64,000 nt of DNA from Spirochaetota bacterium. Its GTDB lineage: Bacteria > Spirochaetota > Spirochaetia > Sphaerochaetales > Sphaerochaetaceae. The stretch covers positions 1 through 64,000 of the forward strand of contig JAEXDQ010000040.1 in assembly GCA_023401595.1 (NCBI GenBank), read 5' to 3'. The notes beneath the pieces are model-generated. The model did no database searches, was not told where the DNA came from, and was given only the letters and a program-made list of their open reading frames with translations. This document shows, piece by piece, positions 17,620 through 26,703 of the stretch. The first letter of the stretch is position 1. Every line of letters starts with the position of its first letter. Made by a program: the position numbers and the translations under genes.

Positions 17620-17809
17620 CGATAAGCTTTGTGGCAAACAGAGAAAGCAGCTGGTCTGCCAGATAGGCTATTTCCTTCACACAGCACTCAAGTATCTGAT
17701 GATACCCGAAGGCTACCAAATTGGAGAAATAAACGTCAATGATAAGGGAGTCATCACCATTCCCAGAAAAAACGTTGAGGATGAAACACCCTCGGTACGC
17801 TTCGCATGA
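17603..17809 (+). CDS. Small hypothetical protein following the DUF4314-like gene
   Basis: About 66-68 residues beginning MKMSIDDKLCGKQRKQLVCQ and containing PEGYQIGEINVNDKGVITIP. It overlaps the DUF4314-like frame by 17 bases, and its ATGs lie in or just after GAAGGATGAAG, so translational coupling is likely. The ATG at 17609 has the better spacing. I do not recognise the family. The company (DUF4314, Fic/Bro-N) and AT-rich composition suggest cargo or a remnant of a mobile element. Confidence 0.5.
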   Translation: MKMSIDDKLCGKQRKQLVCQIGYFLHTALKYLMIPEGYQIGEINVNDKGVITIPRKNVEDETPSVRFA

Positions 17810-17831
17810 TAGCTAGAAACAAGGAAGATCT

Positions 17832-19073
17832 TCAAGCGGGCACGGTGGCGGAGAAAACGGTTCCCTGTACATCCAACCGATACGCAGGAATCGCCGCAGC
17901 AATAACGCAGCATTCCCCTTTCTCAAGCTCGAACGTACCGTCAGCGGCACTGATGGAGGCATGGCCTTCGGTGCAGAGCATCAACTCAATCTTGTCGTGC
18001 CGTTCGATATCGTAATAGCCGCTGTCCATGGTCAACAAGACAAACTCTTCCGTAGGAGTCAGAACGATCTTGCGTCCGAAGGCTCCGACCACAGTCGGAG
18101 TACGTTCGGGAACTCCGGATTCTATCTGTAGAACCTTCATAAGCTCAGGGACGTCGACTTTCTTGTGGGTGAGCCCGCCACGAAGCACATTGTCGCTGGC
18201 ACTCATCAATTCAATGCCGTTGCCATACACATAGGCATGCAGCGTCTTGGGTTGCAGGAACAGGGCTTCCCCCGGCTCCAGATGCATCACGTTGAGCAGG
18301 AACGGACCGAAGAGCCCTGCGTCCACGGGATATTCGTCCGCGCAGGACAGGACGATGCCCTTTGGTTCAAGAAAACGACCGTCGGCAGTCGCCAGCGGGA
18401 ATTCTTCATGCCGACGCAGACTGTCCAGATATTCATCGATACACTCCTTCAAAGAAGCTACATCCAATGTATAGAGCGTCTCGAACAAAGAAGCTATCAA
18501 CCGGTCGCAAACCTTTGAGTCGTTCGATTCTATAGCTCCGACAGCCTCGGAGGCAACCTTTGGAAAAAACTTGACATAGGAAGACGGCATCAGCATGCGC
18601 AACGCCTCATCGACCTGTCCGAAAGGCCGAAAACCACACATGGCGGTAATCGGAGTCAGGGCGTAGATCACCTCCGCCTTGCGGTTCGGATCCTTGTAGT
18701 TCCATTCATCATGCGGAAGAATGCGGTGAAGAGACGCTTCTTTCGCAAAGCCCTCCTCCGCCTGCGTCGTGGAAGGATGGCACTGTATCGACAACGGTTT
18801 ATCGATCGCCAGTACTTTCAGCAGCAACGGAAGCGCCGTGCCGAACCGCTCCAGATGGGAAACGCCGAAATATGTCGTGGCATGATCGGAGAGAAAAACG
18901 CCAAGGGGCATGTCGCCATAATCCGGTACAGTGGCCTCGCCAGCTGGGTGCGTCCCGAACCAGACCTCCGCCTTGGGCCGTCCATCGGAGGGAATTCCAA
19001 GTAGCGAGGGGATAAAGTCAATGTTGCCCCAATCATAAGCCTTGATCTGCGGTGTTATTTTAATGATATCCAT
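17832..19073 (-). CDS. manA: Mannose-6-phosphate isomerase, class I
   Basis: About 413 residues, normal for type I phosphomannose isomerase, which interconverts mannose 6-phosphate and fructose 6-phosphate with zinc. Family marks are KAYDWGNIDFIPSLLG at the N-terminus, KVLAIDKPLSIQCHPSTTQA with the Gln/His zinc ligands, the acidic DPNRKAEVIYAL segment with the Glu ligand, and LQPKTLHAYVYGNGIELMSASDNVLRGGLT holding the last His ligand and the catalytic Arg. ATG 19073 follows GGGGAGG at seven bases; the longer open frame upstream adds nothing conserved. Stands alone between the Fic island and the NhaC gene. Confidence 0.95.
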   Translation of the reverse strand: MDIIKITPQIKAYDWGNIDFIPSLLGIPSDGRPKAEVWFGTHPAGEATVPDYGDMPLGVFLSDHATTYFGVSHLERFGTALPLLLKVLAIDKPLSIQCHPSTTQAEEGFAKEASLHRILPHDEWNYKDPNRKAEVIYALTPITAMCGFRPFGQVDEALRMLMPSSYVKFFPKVASEAVGAIESNDSKVCDRLIASLFETLYTLDVASLKECIDEYLDSLRRHEEFPLATADGRFLEPKGIVLSCADEYPVDAGLFGPFLLNVMHLEPGEALFLQPKTLHAYVYGNGIELMSASDNVLRGGLTHKKVDVPELMKVLQIESGVPERTPTVVGAFGRKIVLTPTEEFVLLTMDSGYYDIERHDKIELMLCTEGHASISAADGTFELEKGECCVIAAAIPAYRLDVQGTVFSATVPA

Positions 19074-19290
19074 AACAATCCTCCCCGTGGGCGTTGTCAT
19101 CATAACATAAAAACATAGGCATCGACCAGCGGAACACACCGTAACAGCGTACCGGCGGCTTCCTGCCCTCTTCATACCCCCATATTCTACGCGGCATTAC
19201 GCAACATGCCGGAAAAAATCCCTCATTTCAGAACCTGCCGTTTGTTTTTATGGTTTTCTAAATCTTCCAATAAAAAGAGCAAACAGTAAA

Positions 19291-19324
19291 AAAAGCATCC
19301 CATCGCTGGGCGAGGGATGCTTTT
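19291..19324 (-). terminator. Intrinsic terminator of the NhaC-type gene
   Basis: GCATCCC and GGGATGC arms extended by AAAA/TTTT, 12-base loop, followed on the reverse strand by a run of seven T. It lies 29 bp after the antiporter stop. The forward strand also has TTTT, so it may work in both directions. Confidence 0.85.
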
Positions 19325-19352
19325 CATAACGTTCCGCTATAGATAACGCAAG

Positions 19353-20984
19353 TTATTTCGTGCCTTTCATCTTCTTCAGGACCAAAGGACCGCCGAACAT
19401 CGAAAGGGCGAAGCAAAGCAACGCGACGATCCAAGCCACGACGGCGTTCATGAATATACCGCCGAACAGGAAACCGACAAAAGAACAAACCGCACAAGTG
19501 ACCGCATACGGCATCTGGGTCGCCACATGTTCAAGATGGGGACATCCGGCGCCTGTCGAGGAGAGAATAGTCGTATCGGAAATCGGAGAAGCATGATCTC
19601 CAAACACCGCCCCCCCGAGTACGGCGCTGACGGAAATGAATACAGCGTTGACCATTGCCGTGTCTACCAGCTTGTTCGCATGGGCCAGACCTACGACGAT
19701 CGGCATCACGATCGGAATCATGATGGCGAACGTTCCCCAGCTGGTACCGGTCGCAAACGCTATCAGAGCCGACAATACGAAGACCAGCATCGGAATCAGC
19801 CACATCGGGAAACCGCCGCCAACGACCACTTCCGACAGATAACTGGCAAGACCGAGCCCCCCGTCAGCGGGAGAAGACTTGATGATCGTACCGATCGTCC
19901 AGGCCATCGTCAGGATCATCAGGGCGGGGACCATCGACTTGATACCGTCACAAATCGCCTCGCTCGCCTCCTTGATGGAGAACAGACGCCGAATCGCATA
20001 ATAGATATATGTGATTACCAGGGTGATGATGACCGCATAGAACAACGCCATGGATGCGTCGGTGTTATTGAACGCTTCGCCCAACGTCATGGACGCCATC
20101 GCCTGACCGACGGAAGTGATGCTTTCACCGTCGATAGCGAGCAACCAAGTAGTGGCGGGAAACAGCACCAACGCCGATACGATCAGTACGATGATGGGAA
20201 ACAGCATGTCGATCGGTTTAGCCCTGTCGGCCTTGTCATCTCCCTCTATGGAAACTTCTCCGGGAGCGTCGCCATAGGAAGAATCATACAAGCGCCCCTC
20301 TTTCGCCAGTCTGACAGACTTTGCCATAGGCCCGAAATCACGGCCCGTAAGGATAATCGTCAGCACCATGATAAGCGTCAGAATCGCATAGATGTTGAAC
20401 GGGATGGAGCGGATGAAGAATTCAAACTCGCTCATGCCAAGGGATGCGAACCCTTCCGATCCTTTTACAATGGACATGACGGTAATGACCCAGCTGGACA
20501 CAGGGACCAGAATGCAGACGGGCGCGGCGGTGGAATCCAAGATATAGGCCAGCTTCGCCCGGGGTACGCCGTTCTTATCGGTGATCGGCCTCATGACGGT
20601 CCCGACTGCCAACGAGTTGAAATAGTCGTCAATGAAGATAATCAATCCACAGAACCAAGCCATCAGCATCGAGGTCTTGGGGCTGTTGACTTTTTTCGCC
20701 GCCCATCTTCCGAACGCATGGGCCGAACCGGTACGGCTCAGCATGCCGACCAAGCCTCCGAGCAATGCACAGAACAAGAAGATACGGATATTCCAGCCGT
20801 CATTCAAGGAACCGGCGAGCAGGTCAGTCAGATTCAGGATAGCCGTAACAGGATTGCCGCCGGCGACGATCAACGCACCAGACAGGATGCCAAGGAACAA
20901 CGAAACCATGACATCTTTCGTTACGAAGGCCAAGGTAATCGCCAAAACAGGAGGAATCAGCCCCCATATGCCAAAATGTTCCAT
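19353..20984 (-). CDS. NhaC-family Na+/H+ antiporter
   Basis: About 543 residues and some 12 membrane segments, matching the NhaC/YheL-type antiporter family. Marks include GLIPPVLAITLAFVTKDVMV at the N-terminus, MAWFCGLIIFIDDYFNSLAVG with the paired Asp of the transport site, the STAAPVCILVPVSSWV segment, ALIAFATGTSWGTFAIMIPI and GGAVFGDHASPISDTTILSS. A charged cytoplasmic loop (about 250-285) divides the two halves. Members exchange Na+ for H+, or organic substrates such as malate/lactate in some branches. ATG 20984 follows GAGAGG at a good distance. Upstream lie a 16-bp palindrome and a second inverted repeat. Confidence 0.9.
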   Translation of the reverse strand: MEHFGIWGLIPPVLAITLAFVTKDVMVSLFLGILSGALIVAGGNPVTAILNLTDLLAGSLNDGWNIRIFLFCALLGGLVGMLSRTGSAHAFGRWAAKKVNSPKTSMLMAWFCGLIIFIDDYFNSLAVGTVMRPITDKNGVPRAKLAYILDSTAAPVCILVPVSSWVITVMSIVKGSEGFASLGMSEFEFFIRSIPFNIYAILTLIMVLTIILTGRDFGPMAKSVRLAKEGRLYDSSYGDAPGEVSIEGDDKADRAKPIDMLFPIIVLIVSALVLFPATTWLLAIDGESITSVGQAMASMTLGEAFNNTDASMALFYAVIITLVITYIYYAIRRLFSIKEASEAICDGIKSMVPALMILTMAWTIGTIIKSSPADGGLGLASYLSEVVVGGGFPMWLIPMLVFVLSALIAFATGTSWGTFAIMIPIVMPIVVGLAHANKLVDTAMVNAVFISVSAVLGGAVFGDHASPISDTTILSSTGAGCPHLEHVATQMPYAVTCAVCSFVGFLFGGIFMNAVVAWIVALLCFALSMFGGPLVLKKMKGTK

Positions 20985-21121
20985 AGAAGAACCTCTCAAT
21001 AGATGATATGTGGAGCTTTCAGAGCAATGTGAACCTGTTCCCCACCAATGGTGGCAATATAGCATAAAGAAAGTAACAACTTCAACTTATTTATAGCGGT
21101 TTTGTAACAACCATTACGTTT

Positions 21122-21137
21122 TGTTATTATAATAACA
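21122..21137. promoter_or_regulatory. 16-bp palindrome TGTTATTATAATAACA upstream of the NhaC-type gene
   Basis: Perfect palindrome about 140 bp before the antiporter start. Its TGTTA/TAACA arms recur in a shorter palindrome upstream of the acyl-CoA synthetase gene at 26374-26387. A nearby TTTTGTAACAA (21100-21110) repeats the GTAACA element. Candidate operator; the regulator is not identifiable. Confidence 0.5.
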
Positions 21138-21211
21138 CAAAACACCCAGATGATAGCTTTCTATCTGCATCGTAGCCATGGGCCCTTATGATCGCACGTA
21201 TTTCCCATAAC

Positions 21212-21242
21212 CTTCCATGGCCAGACGGGGACGTCATGGAAG
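21212..21242. repeat. Inverted repeat in the 5' region of the NhaC-type gene
   Basis: CTTCCATG at 21212-21219 and CATGGAAG at 21235-21242, 15-base loop. No T-run follows. It sits in the 350-bp gap between the antiporter gene and the barrel gene's terminator and may be a second operator or a leader hairpin. Confidence 0.4.
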
Positions 21243-21291
21243 TACGTTATGCCAAGGGTTACGCAAACAAGCCCCGGCAAGCGCCTATTAA

Positions 21292-21320
21292 AAAACCTCC
21301 CGGTTTCGCCGGGAGGTTTT
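21292..21320 (-). terminator. Intrinsic terminator of the barrel/lipoprotein operon
   Basis: Twelve-base perfect stem (AAAACCTCCCGG / CCGGGAGGTTTT), five-base loop, then T-run TTTTTTAATAGG on the reverse strand. It lies 18 bp after the barrel gene stop. Confidence 0.92.
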
Positions 21321-21337
21321 GATAACGGAAAAACAAA

Positions 21338-22633
21338 TTAGCGATCGTAACCGATGTTGGCGCGGATCGTCAGGGCGTCGACCGGTTTGTCGCCGAGCTG
21401 GACACCGAATTCCTGACGATAGTATGCGGCCTCGATGCGGAGCGCCCAAAGGTCTACGCCGGCGCCAATGGATATATAGCCCTGGTTCAGACCCGCACGG
21501 ACATCCAGAATCGACAATAGCCGAAGCTCCGCGCCCATGTTCAGGTGAGTCAACAATTTTTCCGTATTGAAATCACCCTTGGCGAGACCGATGATGTCCA
21601 CCACATCCATCGCTATGGTCGGTCGGATAAAGTTCCCGACATTCCCGAAAGTCGGAGCCCAGCCGATACCGGCGTCGAGCGACCATGGGGTCTTGACCTC
21701 AAAGGCCACTTTGTCACCCGTCCCGACCTGACCATCGGAAGTGAACGGCTTCTTGAACAACTCATTCGTCCAATTGCTGATGCCGGGATAGGCGTTCATG
21801 TGGAACGTCCCGTTTATATTACGCGCTACGACCGACACAGTGAAGCCGACCGGCATGTTGAAACTGATACCGACATCGACGGGAATCGCCCACCCCGCCA
21901 TCAACGGAGTCTCTTTCAGGAGCTTGTCCTTGGCGGCGGTAGTATTGCCGGATCCAAGGAACGTGGTAATGACATTGTCTGCGCTGATCGCGGAATTATA
22001 CGCCCGATAGTCGAATCGTGCGGCGACGCCGAGGTCAATGGAGAACTTGTCCCTGACGATATTGATCCGGAAACCGAAACCGAGGGTAGCGGCCGCGTTT
22101 ACTTCCGCAAGCAACTGGGTAGATGTAGTCTTACCATCAGGACTGTAGGAATGGACCTTCTCCTGAGCCTGGATACCGAGTCCGAAACCACCGGCGGTCA
22201 GGGACATCGCCAAGTCAGTGGTCAGGACCTCGTTGAACCCTTTTCCACTGATGATGCCCAGATATTTCTGGGCGGCGTCCATATATTTGTTCTGGTCGGC
22301 GCGGGCGGCCTGGAGATCATCGATCAGACCGGACTTGAGAATCGCCTGAGGGTTGTATACGGTCACGCCTAGCGATGGTAATGACAGCTGGAATCTCCGG
22401 CTCGCCAATGCCGCAGGATTCATGAAGAAGCTGTCGGAACGCCCTGCGACGGCGATACCGGAACCGCCCATGCCCATGGAACGTGTGCTGATCGGAGAGA
22501 AAGCCTTTCCCACCGCACTGTAATAGCCGGCGGAGTTTCCCACGCCAGGCCCCACAGGGGTAGTCGCGAACAGAGACGTCGCCAATACACAGAAAACCAT
22601 CAATGCAACGAATATCTTTTTCATGTTCTTCAT
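21338..22633 (-). CDS. Outer-membrane beta-barrel protein (UPF0164/FadL-like)
   Basis: About 431 residues with a Sec signal (MKKIFVALMVFCVLATSLFA). The mature part starts with STRSMGMGGSGIAVAGRSDS followed by FFMNPAALA, the N-terminal hatch-like motif shared by PorV/UPF0164 and FadL-type proteins (NPA preceded by a Gly-rich stretch). The rest alternates amphipathic strands ending in a terminal Arg rather than the usual aromatic residue (TIRANIGYDR). UPF0164/FadL-like barrels are abundant in treponemes and are proposed to carry hydrophobic substrates. The ATG 22633 has AGGAGG seven bases upstream; the GTG two codons earlier overlaps that site. Follows the lipoprotein gene by 12 bp, so the pair forms an operon. 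Confidence 0.75.
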   Translation of the reverse strand: MKNMKKIFVALMVFCVLATSLFATTPVGPGVGNSAGYYSAVGKAFSPISTRSMGMGGSGIAVAGRSDSFFMNPAALASRRFQLSLPSLGVTVYNPQAILKSGLIDDLQAARADQNKYMDAAQKYLGIISGKGFNEVLTTDLAMSLTAGGFGLGIQAQEKVHSYSPDGKTTSTQLLAEVNAAATLGFGFRINIVRDKFSIDLGVAARFDYRAYNSAISADNVITTFLGSGNTTAAKDKLLKETPLMAGWAIPVDVGISFNMPVGFTVSVVARNINGTFHMNAYPGISNWTNELFKKPFTSDGQVGTGDKVAFEVKTPWSLDAGIGWAPTFGNVGNFIRPTIAMDVVDIIGLAKGDFNTEKLLTHLNMGAELRLLSILDVRAGLNQGYISIGAGVDLWALRIEAAYYRQEFGVQLGDKPVDALTIRANIGYDR

Positions 22634-22645
22634 TTCCACGCCTCC

Positions 22646-24109
22646 TTAGTTGGCCATGTCGGCGAGCCACCGCTCCAGCTGCGCTCTTGACAACTTATCA
22701 GTGATAAGGGTATTTCCAGAAATCGAAGACATGGTCGCGATTGTATCATATGCATTCAGGATGGCATTCTTGAACGAATCCTTCTTCGCATAATCTTTGA
22801 GCTTTGCAAGCAGTTGGTCTTGATCCGACGCATGGTTCTGCAGCTCATCCCAATACGTCTTTCCGATATACAGCCTGCTTGAAGTGGTCATCTCGCCCTT
22901 CAACAGCTCGGGGGAGTTGACCAGTATCGATTCAAGGATAGCCCGGATAGTCGTACCCGAGGAAAACAGATCGGTGAAGACGGCATCAGCCCCGAACTTG
23001 TCCAGTTCAGTGAACCCGACCGTAACGGCATAGTCCATCATACCGGTCAGACCACAAGCGTCCTTCAAGGTAGCGGGAGCGTTGGAAGAGTTCGCACCGC
23101 CCTTCTTCGCGAACGACATGGCGTTGTCGTAGGCGGAACGGGCGATGTTCAGGCTCCGAATCATTCTGTTGTAATCGGCTTCGGAAATGCGTCCTTCATC
23201 AGTGGCGCCGACATACGCGACGACGATCTTGCCGATCTGGTTCACGTATTTGACGGTCTCTTCCGAATCGAAGGTAATCGGCAGTTCATGACGATCAGCC
23301 TCTACCGCCCGGACTACCGAACGACTGCCAAACGCAGCCATCAGATCGCTGAGATTCAGCATTTGGGTCAGGTCGAGGCTTCCGACTCCCGAGAGCTGCT
23401 GGGCGACGTTGACGACGAACAACGAATCGTCGATCGCCGCTTTGACATCGGGATTGGAGATATCGACGCTTCCCGCCGAAGCGATCGTATCGGCGGCGCG
23501 GGCGGTGGTGGAGACAAGATTCGTCACCAGCTGCATCGTCACGACATCAGCCTGCGTCAGCTCGCTAGAAGTCGCCGCGGTATTCAACGCAGTGGCGAAA
23601 GATGCAAGCGTATCCTTGATTTCCGTCGGGACATTGGGGATGTCGGAGACCTCTTGCAAAACGGCGGCGGCCACCTTCATGGAGCCCTGCGTCGCTGCGA
23701 CCGTACCCGTATCGGTCACCGGCTGGCTCAAGGTCGTTACCAGCTGCTGGGTCTGGGTCGTGGAAGTCAAGGCGGTACTGAGAGAATCCTCAAGCGCCTG
23801 CTTCTCCGCGACGGTCTGCGGCTTCAGAACCGCAGTCACTTCAGGAGGTATCGTGACTGTGATATTAAGGTCATTCAAACCAAGGTCGGAAACAGCGGTT
23901 GCAGGAGTATAGTCCGTCGTGACACTGCTTATGACAGTCGTCACCCCGTCGACACCGGCGGTACTCGGCTTGACGGCGCCGGATTCAATCCAGACGTTGC
24001 TATCCAGCTTGCCCATGGCATCGACGAGTTTCGCCCGAATAGTCCCATCGCAAGACGCCAGTGAGAACACCAACAATGGAATCAGCAGTACAACAGCCAA
24101 TCTCTTCAT
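22646..24109 (-). CDS. Large alpha-helical lipoprotein co-transcribed with a beta-barrel protein
   Basis: About 487 residues. MKRLAVVLLIPLLVFSLASC is a lipoprotein signal with lipobox SLASC. The mature part is Thr/Ser/Ala/Val-rich and mainly helical, with stretches such as LEDSLSTALTSTTQTQQLVT and IKDTLASFATALNTAATSSE. I recognise no enzyme motif or named family. ATG 24109 follows GGATAGGAGG well. The downstream barrel is 12 bp away, suggesting that the lipoprotein is its periplasmic partner, much as spirochaete FadL-like barrels are found beside lipoproteins; that role is inference. Confidence 0.7.
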   Translation of the reverse strand: MKRLAVVLLIPLLVFSLASCDGTIRAKLVDAMGKLDSNVWIESGAVKPSTAGVDGVTTVISSVTTDYTPATAVSDLGLNDLNITVTIPPEVTAVLKPQTVAEKQALEDSLSTALTSTTQTQQLVTTLSQPVTDTGTVAATQGSMKVAAAVLQEVSDIPNVPTEIKDTLASFATALNTAATSSELTQADVVTMQLVTNLVSTTARAADTIASAGSVDISNPDVKAAIDDSLFVVNVAQQLSGVGSLDLTQMLNLSDLMAAFGSRSVVRAVEADRHELPITFDSEETVKYVNQIGKIVVAYVGATDEGRISEADYNRMIRSLNIARSAYDNAMSFAKKGGANSSNAPATLKDACGLTGMMDYAVTVGFTELDKFGADAVFTDLFSSGTTIRAILESILVNSPELLKGEMTTSSRLYIGKTYWDELQNHASDQDQLLAKLKDYAKKDSFKNAILNAYDTIATMSSISGNTLITDKLSRAQLERWLADMAN

Positions 24110-24318
24110 CCTTATCCTCCTATCCCCAAAAAAAGGGTAGCTACACACTCCAATAGCATGATACGACACCTTCATGGTTTTTATCCAGCATTAAATATGA
24201 TTCTGATATAAATAAACGCCATTTTTCCACCCGATTCCGCCCGCCATGACCTTATGGCCGTGACAATCATCCCATTGCGACATAATGACATATTATGATC
24301 GTCTGTCAATAAAAAACA

Positions 24319-24360
24319 GAAGCCCAACCTTCGACCGTATAGGTCTTCCGGATGGGCTTC
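24319..24360 (-). terminator. Intrinsic terminator of the acyl-CoA synthetase gene
   Basis: GAAGCCCA / TGGGCTTC arms with an internal GACC/GGTC stem, followed on the reverse strand by TGTTTTTTATTG. It lies 41 bp after the synthetase stop. Confidence 0.88.
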
Positions 24361-24400
24361 CAAATATAAAACAAACCAACCAAGGTTCAGTTACAAATAT

Positions 24401-26323
24401 CTACTTGAAGAACAACTCCCTGATCGCCTCGACGTTCAGCTCGTCGTTCTTTTCCGAGCTTTCATACATCTGGTCGATACGGGCCTTGTAGAACTCGACA
24501 GCCTTGTAGCGGACAAGCTTCATGGTGGAGTTGACAAGGCCGTCGGCTTCGCTGAACGCCTTGGGGATGATGGCGAACCGCGCAGGGAGCCACACGGAAG
24601 GAATCGCCTTGGCCAAAGGCTCATACGACCGGAGGGAACGAATCACGGCGTCAAGGGCGGCCTCCGCGGTCGTCAGGTTCTGCTCGGAGATCATCCGTTT
24701 GACGGCATCCTCCTGCAACGTGACGAGGGCGGTCGTGTTCGCCTTGTGGTCGTTGTAGACGATCAACTGGTTGAGGATGTCGCAGTTGTTGACCATCACC
24801 TCCTCGACCTCCTCGGGGGAGTATTTCTCGCCGTCCTTGGAAATCAGCAGAGCCTTCGCGCGGCCGGTCACGACAAGGAAGCCGTCCTCGTCGTAGTAGC
24901 CGAGGTCGCCGGTCCACAGCCAGCCGTCCCGCAGCACCTCGGCGGAAGCTTCGGGATTCTTGAAATACCCCTTCATGACGTTCTCGCCCTTGATGACGAT
25001 CTCGCCCCTTTCCCCCACAGCGGCCTCATGCTCATCGTCCTTCATGATCCGGCAGACGACGGACGGCGCGACCATGCCGGAGGATCCGAACTTGTAACGG
25101 CTTGGCGAATTCGAGCTGATGATCGGCGCGGCCTCGGTCAAGCCGTACCCCTGATACACGGGAACTCCGATCGCGGCGAAGAAACGCTGTTGTTTCGCTT
25201 CAAGCAACGCACCCCCGCCGACGCAGAACCGCATCCGGTCGCCGAATATCTTCCTCAGCTTGGGGAACACCAGCAGATTCGCCAACGTATACGAAAACCA
25301 AGTCGATACACGGGCCCAGCCCTTGGCGCTGTGGAAACCATCGCCATTTCGGACGATACCGGCCTCCAAGCCTCGCTGGAAGATGCCGTCGATGAACTTG
25401 CCTTTCGCATGCACCCCTTGGGAAATCTTCTTCATGAAATTGCCGCTGATGGAGGGAACCGTCATGAGGAACACCGGGTTCACCTCGGGAAGGTTCTTGG
25501 GAAAGTTCCTGATGATGGCGGCGTTCGAACCGCGGGCGTCGACGAAATGGAGGGTGATACCCCGGAGCAACGCGGTATAGATGCCGACGGTATGGGCGAA
25601 GGAATGGTCGACGGGAAGCACGATCAACGTCTCGAACGTGGCGTCGGGAATCTTGAACAGTTCAACGGCGTCGTGGCTGTTCGCCCAATAGTTCAAGTGG
25701 GTCAGCATGATGCCCTTCGGATTACCGGTCGTACCGCTGGTATAGCAGATGTTGATGGTGTCATCTTCCTGGACCTCCGCCTCCAGCTTCTTGACCAGGG
25801 CGGGGTCGGCGGTGAGCGCCTGCTCGCCTTCGGCAAGCATGGCGTCCCAAGCGAGATAATCCACGCCGGCCGTCCAACCACTCTCCGCCGCCTGCTTGAG
25901 CAAGCGGTCGTCCGCGTTATCAAGATAGACAATCAGCGGCTTGTGGTCGAACATCGGAAGCGCCTTCGCGACGTTGCCCAATGTGTTCGGACTCACCGCG
26001 AACGCGACGGCCTCGCTATGGTTGATTCTAAAAGCGATTTCATCAGGTGTCAGCTTGATGGACAACGGTACGCTGATTCCGCGGGCTTTGATCACCCCAT
26101 GCTCGAACGAGACCCACTCGGGCCGTCCTTCAGACAATATCCCGTAGGTCTGCTGAGGAGAAAACCCTCTGGATACCAGACAGGCGGCGATTTTGTCCGA
26201 TATCGCGTCCGTCTCGGCAAAACCGCAGGGACTCCAACCCGCATCGGTCTTCTTCGTGGTATAGGCCCGGTCTCCGTATCGGTCGGCGGCCTCGTGCAGC
26301 ATCCGAATAATGGTCCTCTCCAT
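24401..26323 (-). CDS. Long-chain acyl-CoA synthetase (AMP-forming)
   Basis: About 640 residues, the FadD15/ACSL-type size. P-loop motif CYTSGTTGNPKGIMLTHLNY, adenylation motif YQGYGLTEAAPIISSN, WTGDLGYYDEDGFLVVTGRA and the C-terminal hinge KALLISKDGEKYSPEEVEE are all present. The enzyme activates fatty acids with ATP and CoA at the membrane face for phospholipid synthesis or oxidation; no beta-oxidation genes are nearby, so use of exogenous fatty acids for membrane lipids is the more likely role. ATG 26323 is preceded by GGAG; another ATG three codons earlier abuts the site. A perfect palindrome lies 50 bp upstream. Confidence 0.92.
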   Translation of the reverse strand: MERTIIRMLHEAADRYGDRAYTTKKTDAGWSPCGFAETDAISDKIAACLVSRGFSPQQTYGILSEGRPEWVSFEHGVIKARGISVPLSIKLTPDEIAFRINHSEAVAFAVSPNTLGNVAKALPMFDHKPLIVYLDNADDRLLKQAAESGWTAGVDYLAWDAMLAEGEQALTADPALVKKLEAEVQEDDTINICYTSGTTGNPKGIMLTHLNYWANSHDAVELFKIPDATFETLIVLPVDHSFAHTVGIYTALLRGITLHFVDARGSNAAIIRNFPKNLPEVNPVFLMTVPSISGNFMKKISQGVHAKGKFIDGIFQRGLEAGIVRNGDGFHSAKGWARVSTWFSYTLANLLVFPKLRKIFGDRMRFCVGGGALLEAKQQRFFAAIGVPVYQGYGLTEAAPIISSNSPSRYKFGSSGMVAPSVVCRIMKDDEHEAAVGERGEIVIKGENVMKGYFKNPEASAEVLRDGWLWTGDLGYYDEDGFLVVTGRAKALLISKDGEKYSPEEVEEVMVNNCDILNQLIVYNDHKANTTALVTLQEDAVKRMISEQNLTTAEAALDAVIRSLRSYEPLAKAIPSVWLPARFAIIPKAFSEADGLVNSTMKLVRYKAVEFYKARIDQMYESSEKNDELNVEAIRELFFK

Positions 26324-26373
26324 CCTCTCCATCTCCCTTTGTCATTCCAAAAAACTGACAGCCAGCGTTTTGA

Positions 26374-26387
26374 TGTTAATATTAACA
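26374..26387. promoter_or_regulatory. 14-bp palindrome TGTTAATATTAACA upstream of the acyl-CoA synthetase
   Basis: Perfect palindrome about 50 bp before the start, in the expected promoter region. Its TGTTA/TAACA arms match those of the palindrome upstream of the NhaC-type gene. Candidate binding site for a fatty-acid or general regulator. Confidence 0.5.
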
Positions 26388-26703
26388 CTCATATAGCATT
26401 TGTCAAAATAATTCAACACGAAAGATATGGAGAATGGACAATTGATAAAGAATTATCAAAGCCATTGGAAATTCAGCGGACAACTCTGAATTTTACCCGT
26501 GTTGAGGATGGCTCCTCGATGTCCACATGATCCATACCGAAGAAGGGACTACCCAGCCAGGTACTCTCCCGGGATTCGCTTCTCCATGACCGGGACGGAC
26601 AGCCCTTCATCAGCTTCAACGAGTATTTTCTTGCAAGAATTACCATAGAATTGAAGACTGGATTGCGAAAACGGATCCATCCTGCGACGGCTCGCACGGA
26701 CAA
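26388..26703. other. Gap between acyl-CoA synthetase and ZIP genes, no confident gene
   Basis: About 315 bp. It holds an inverted repeat TTGATAA-AGAA-TTATCAA at 26442-26459. Short frames on both strands (for example 26549-26740 reverse) have no recognisable family and weak starts. It may contain decayed coding sequence, but I cannot assign it. Confidence 0.4.
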
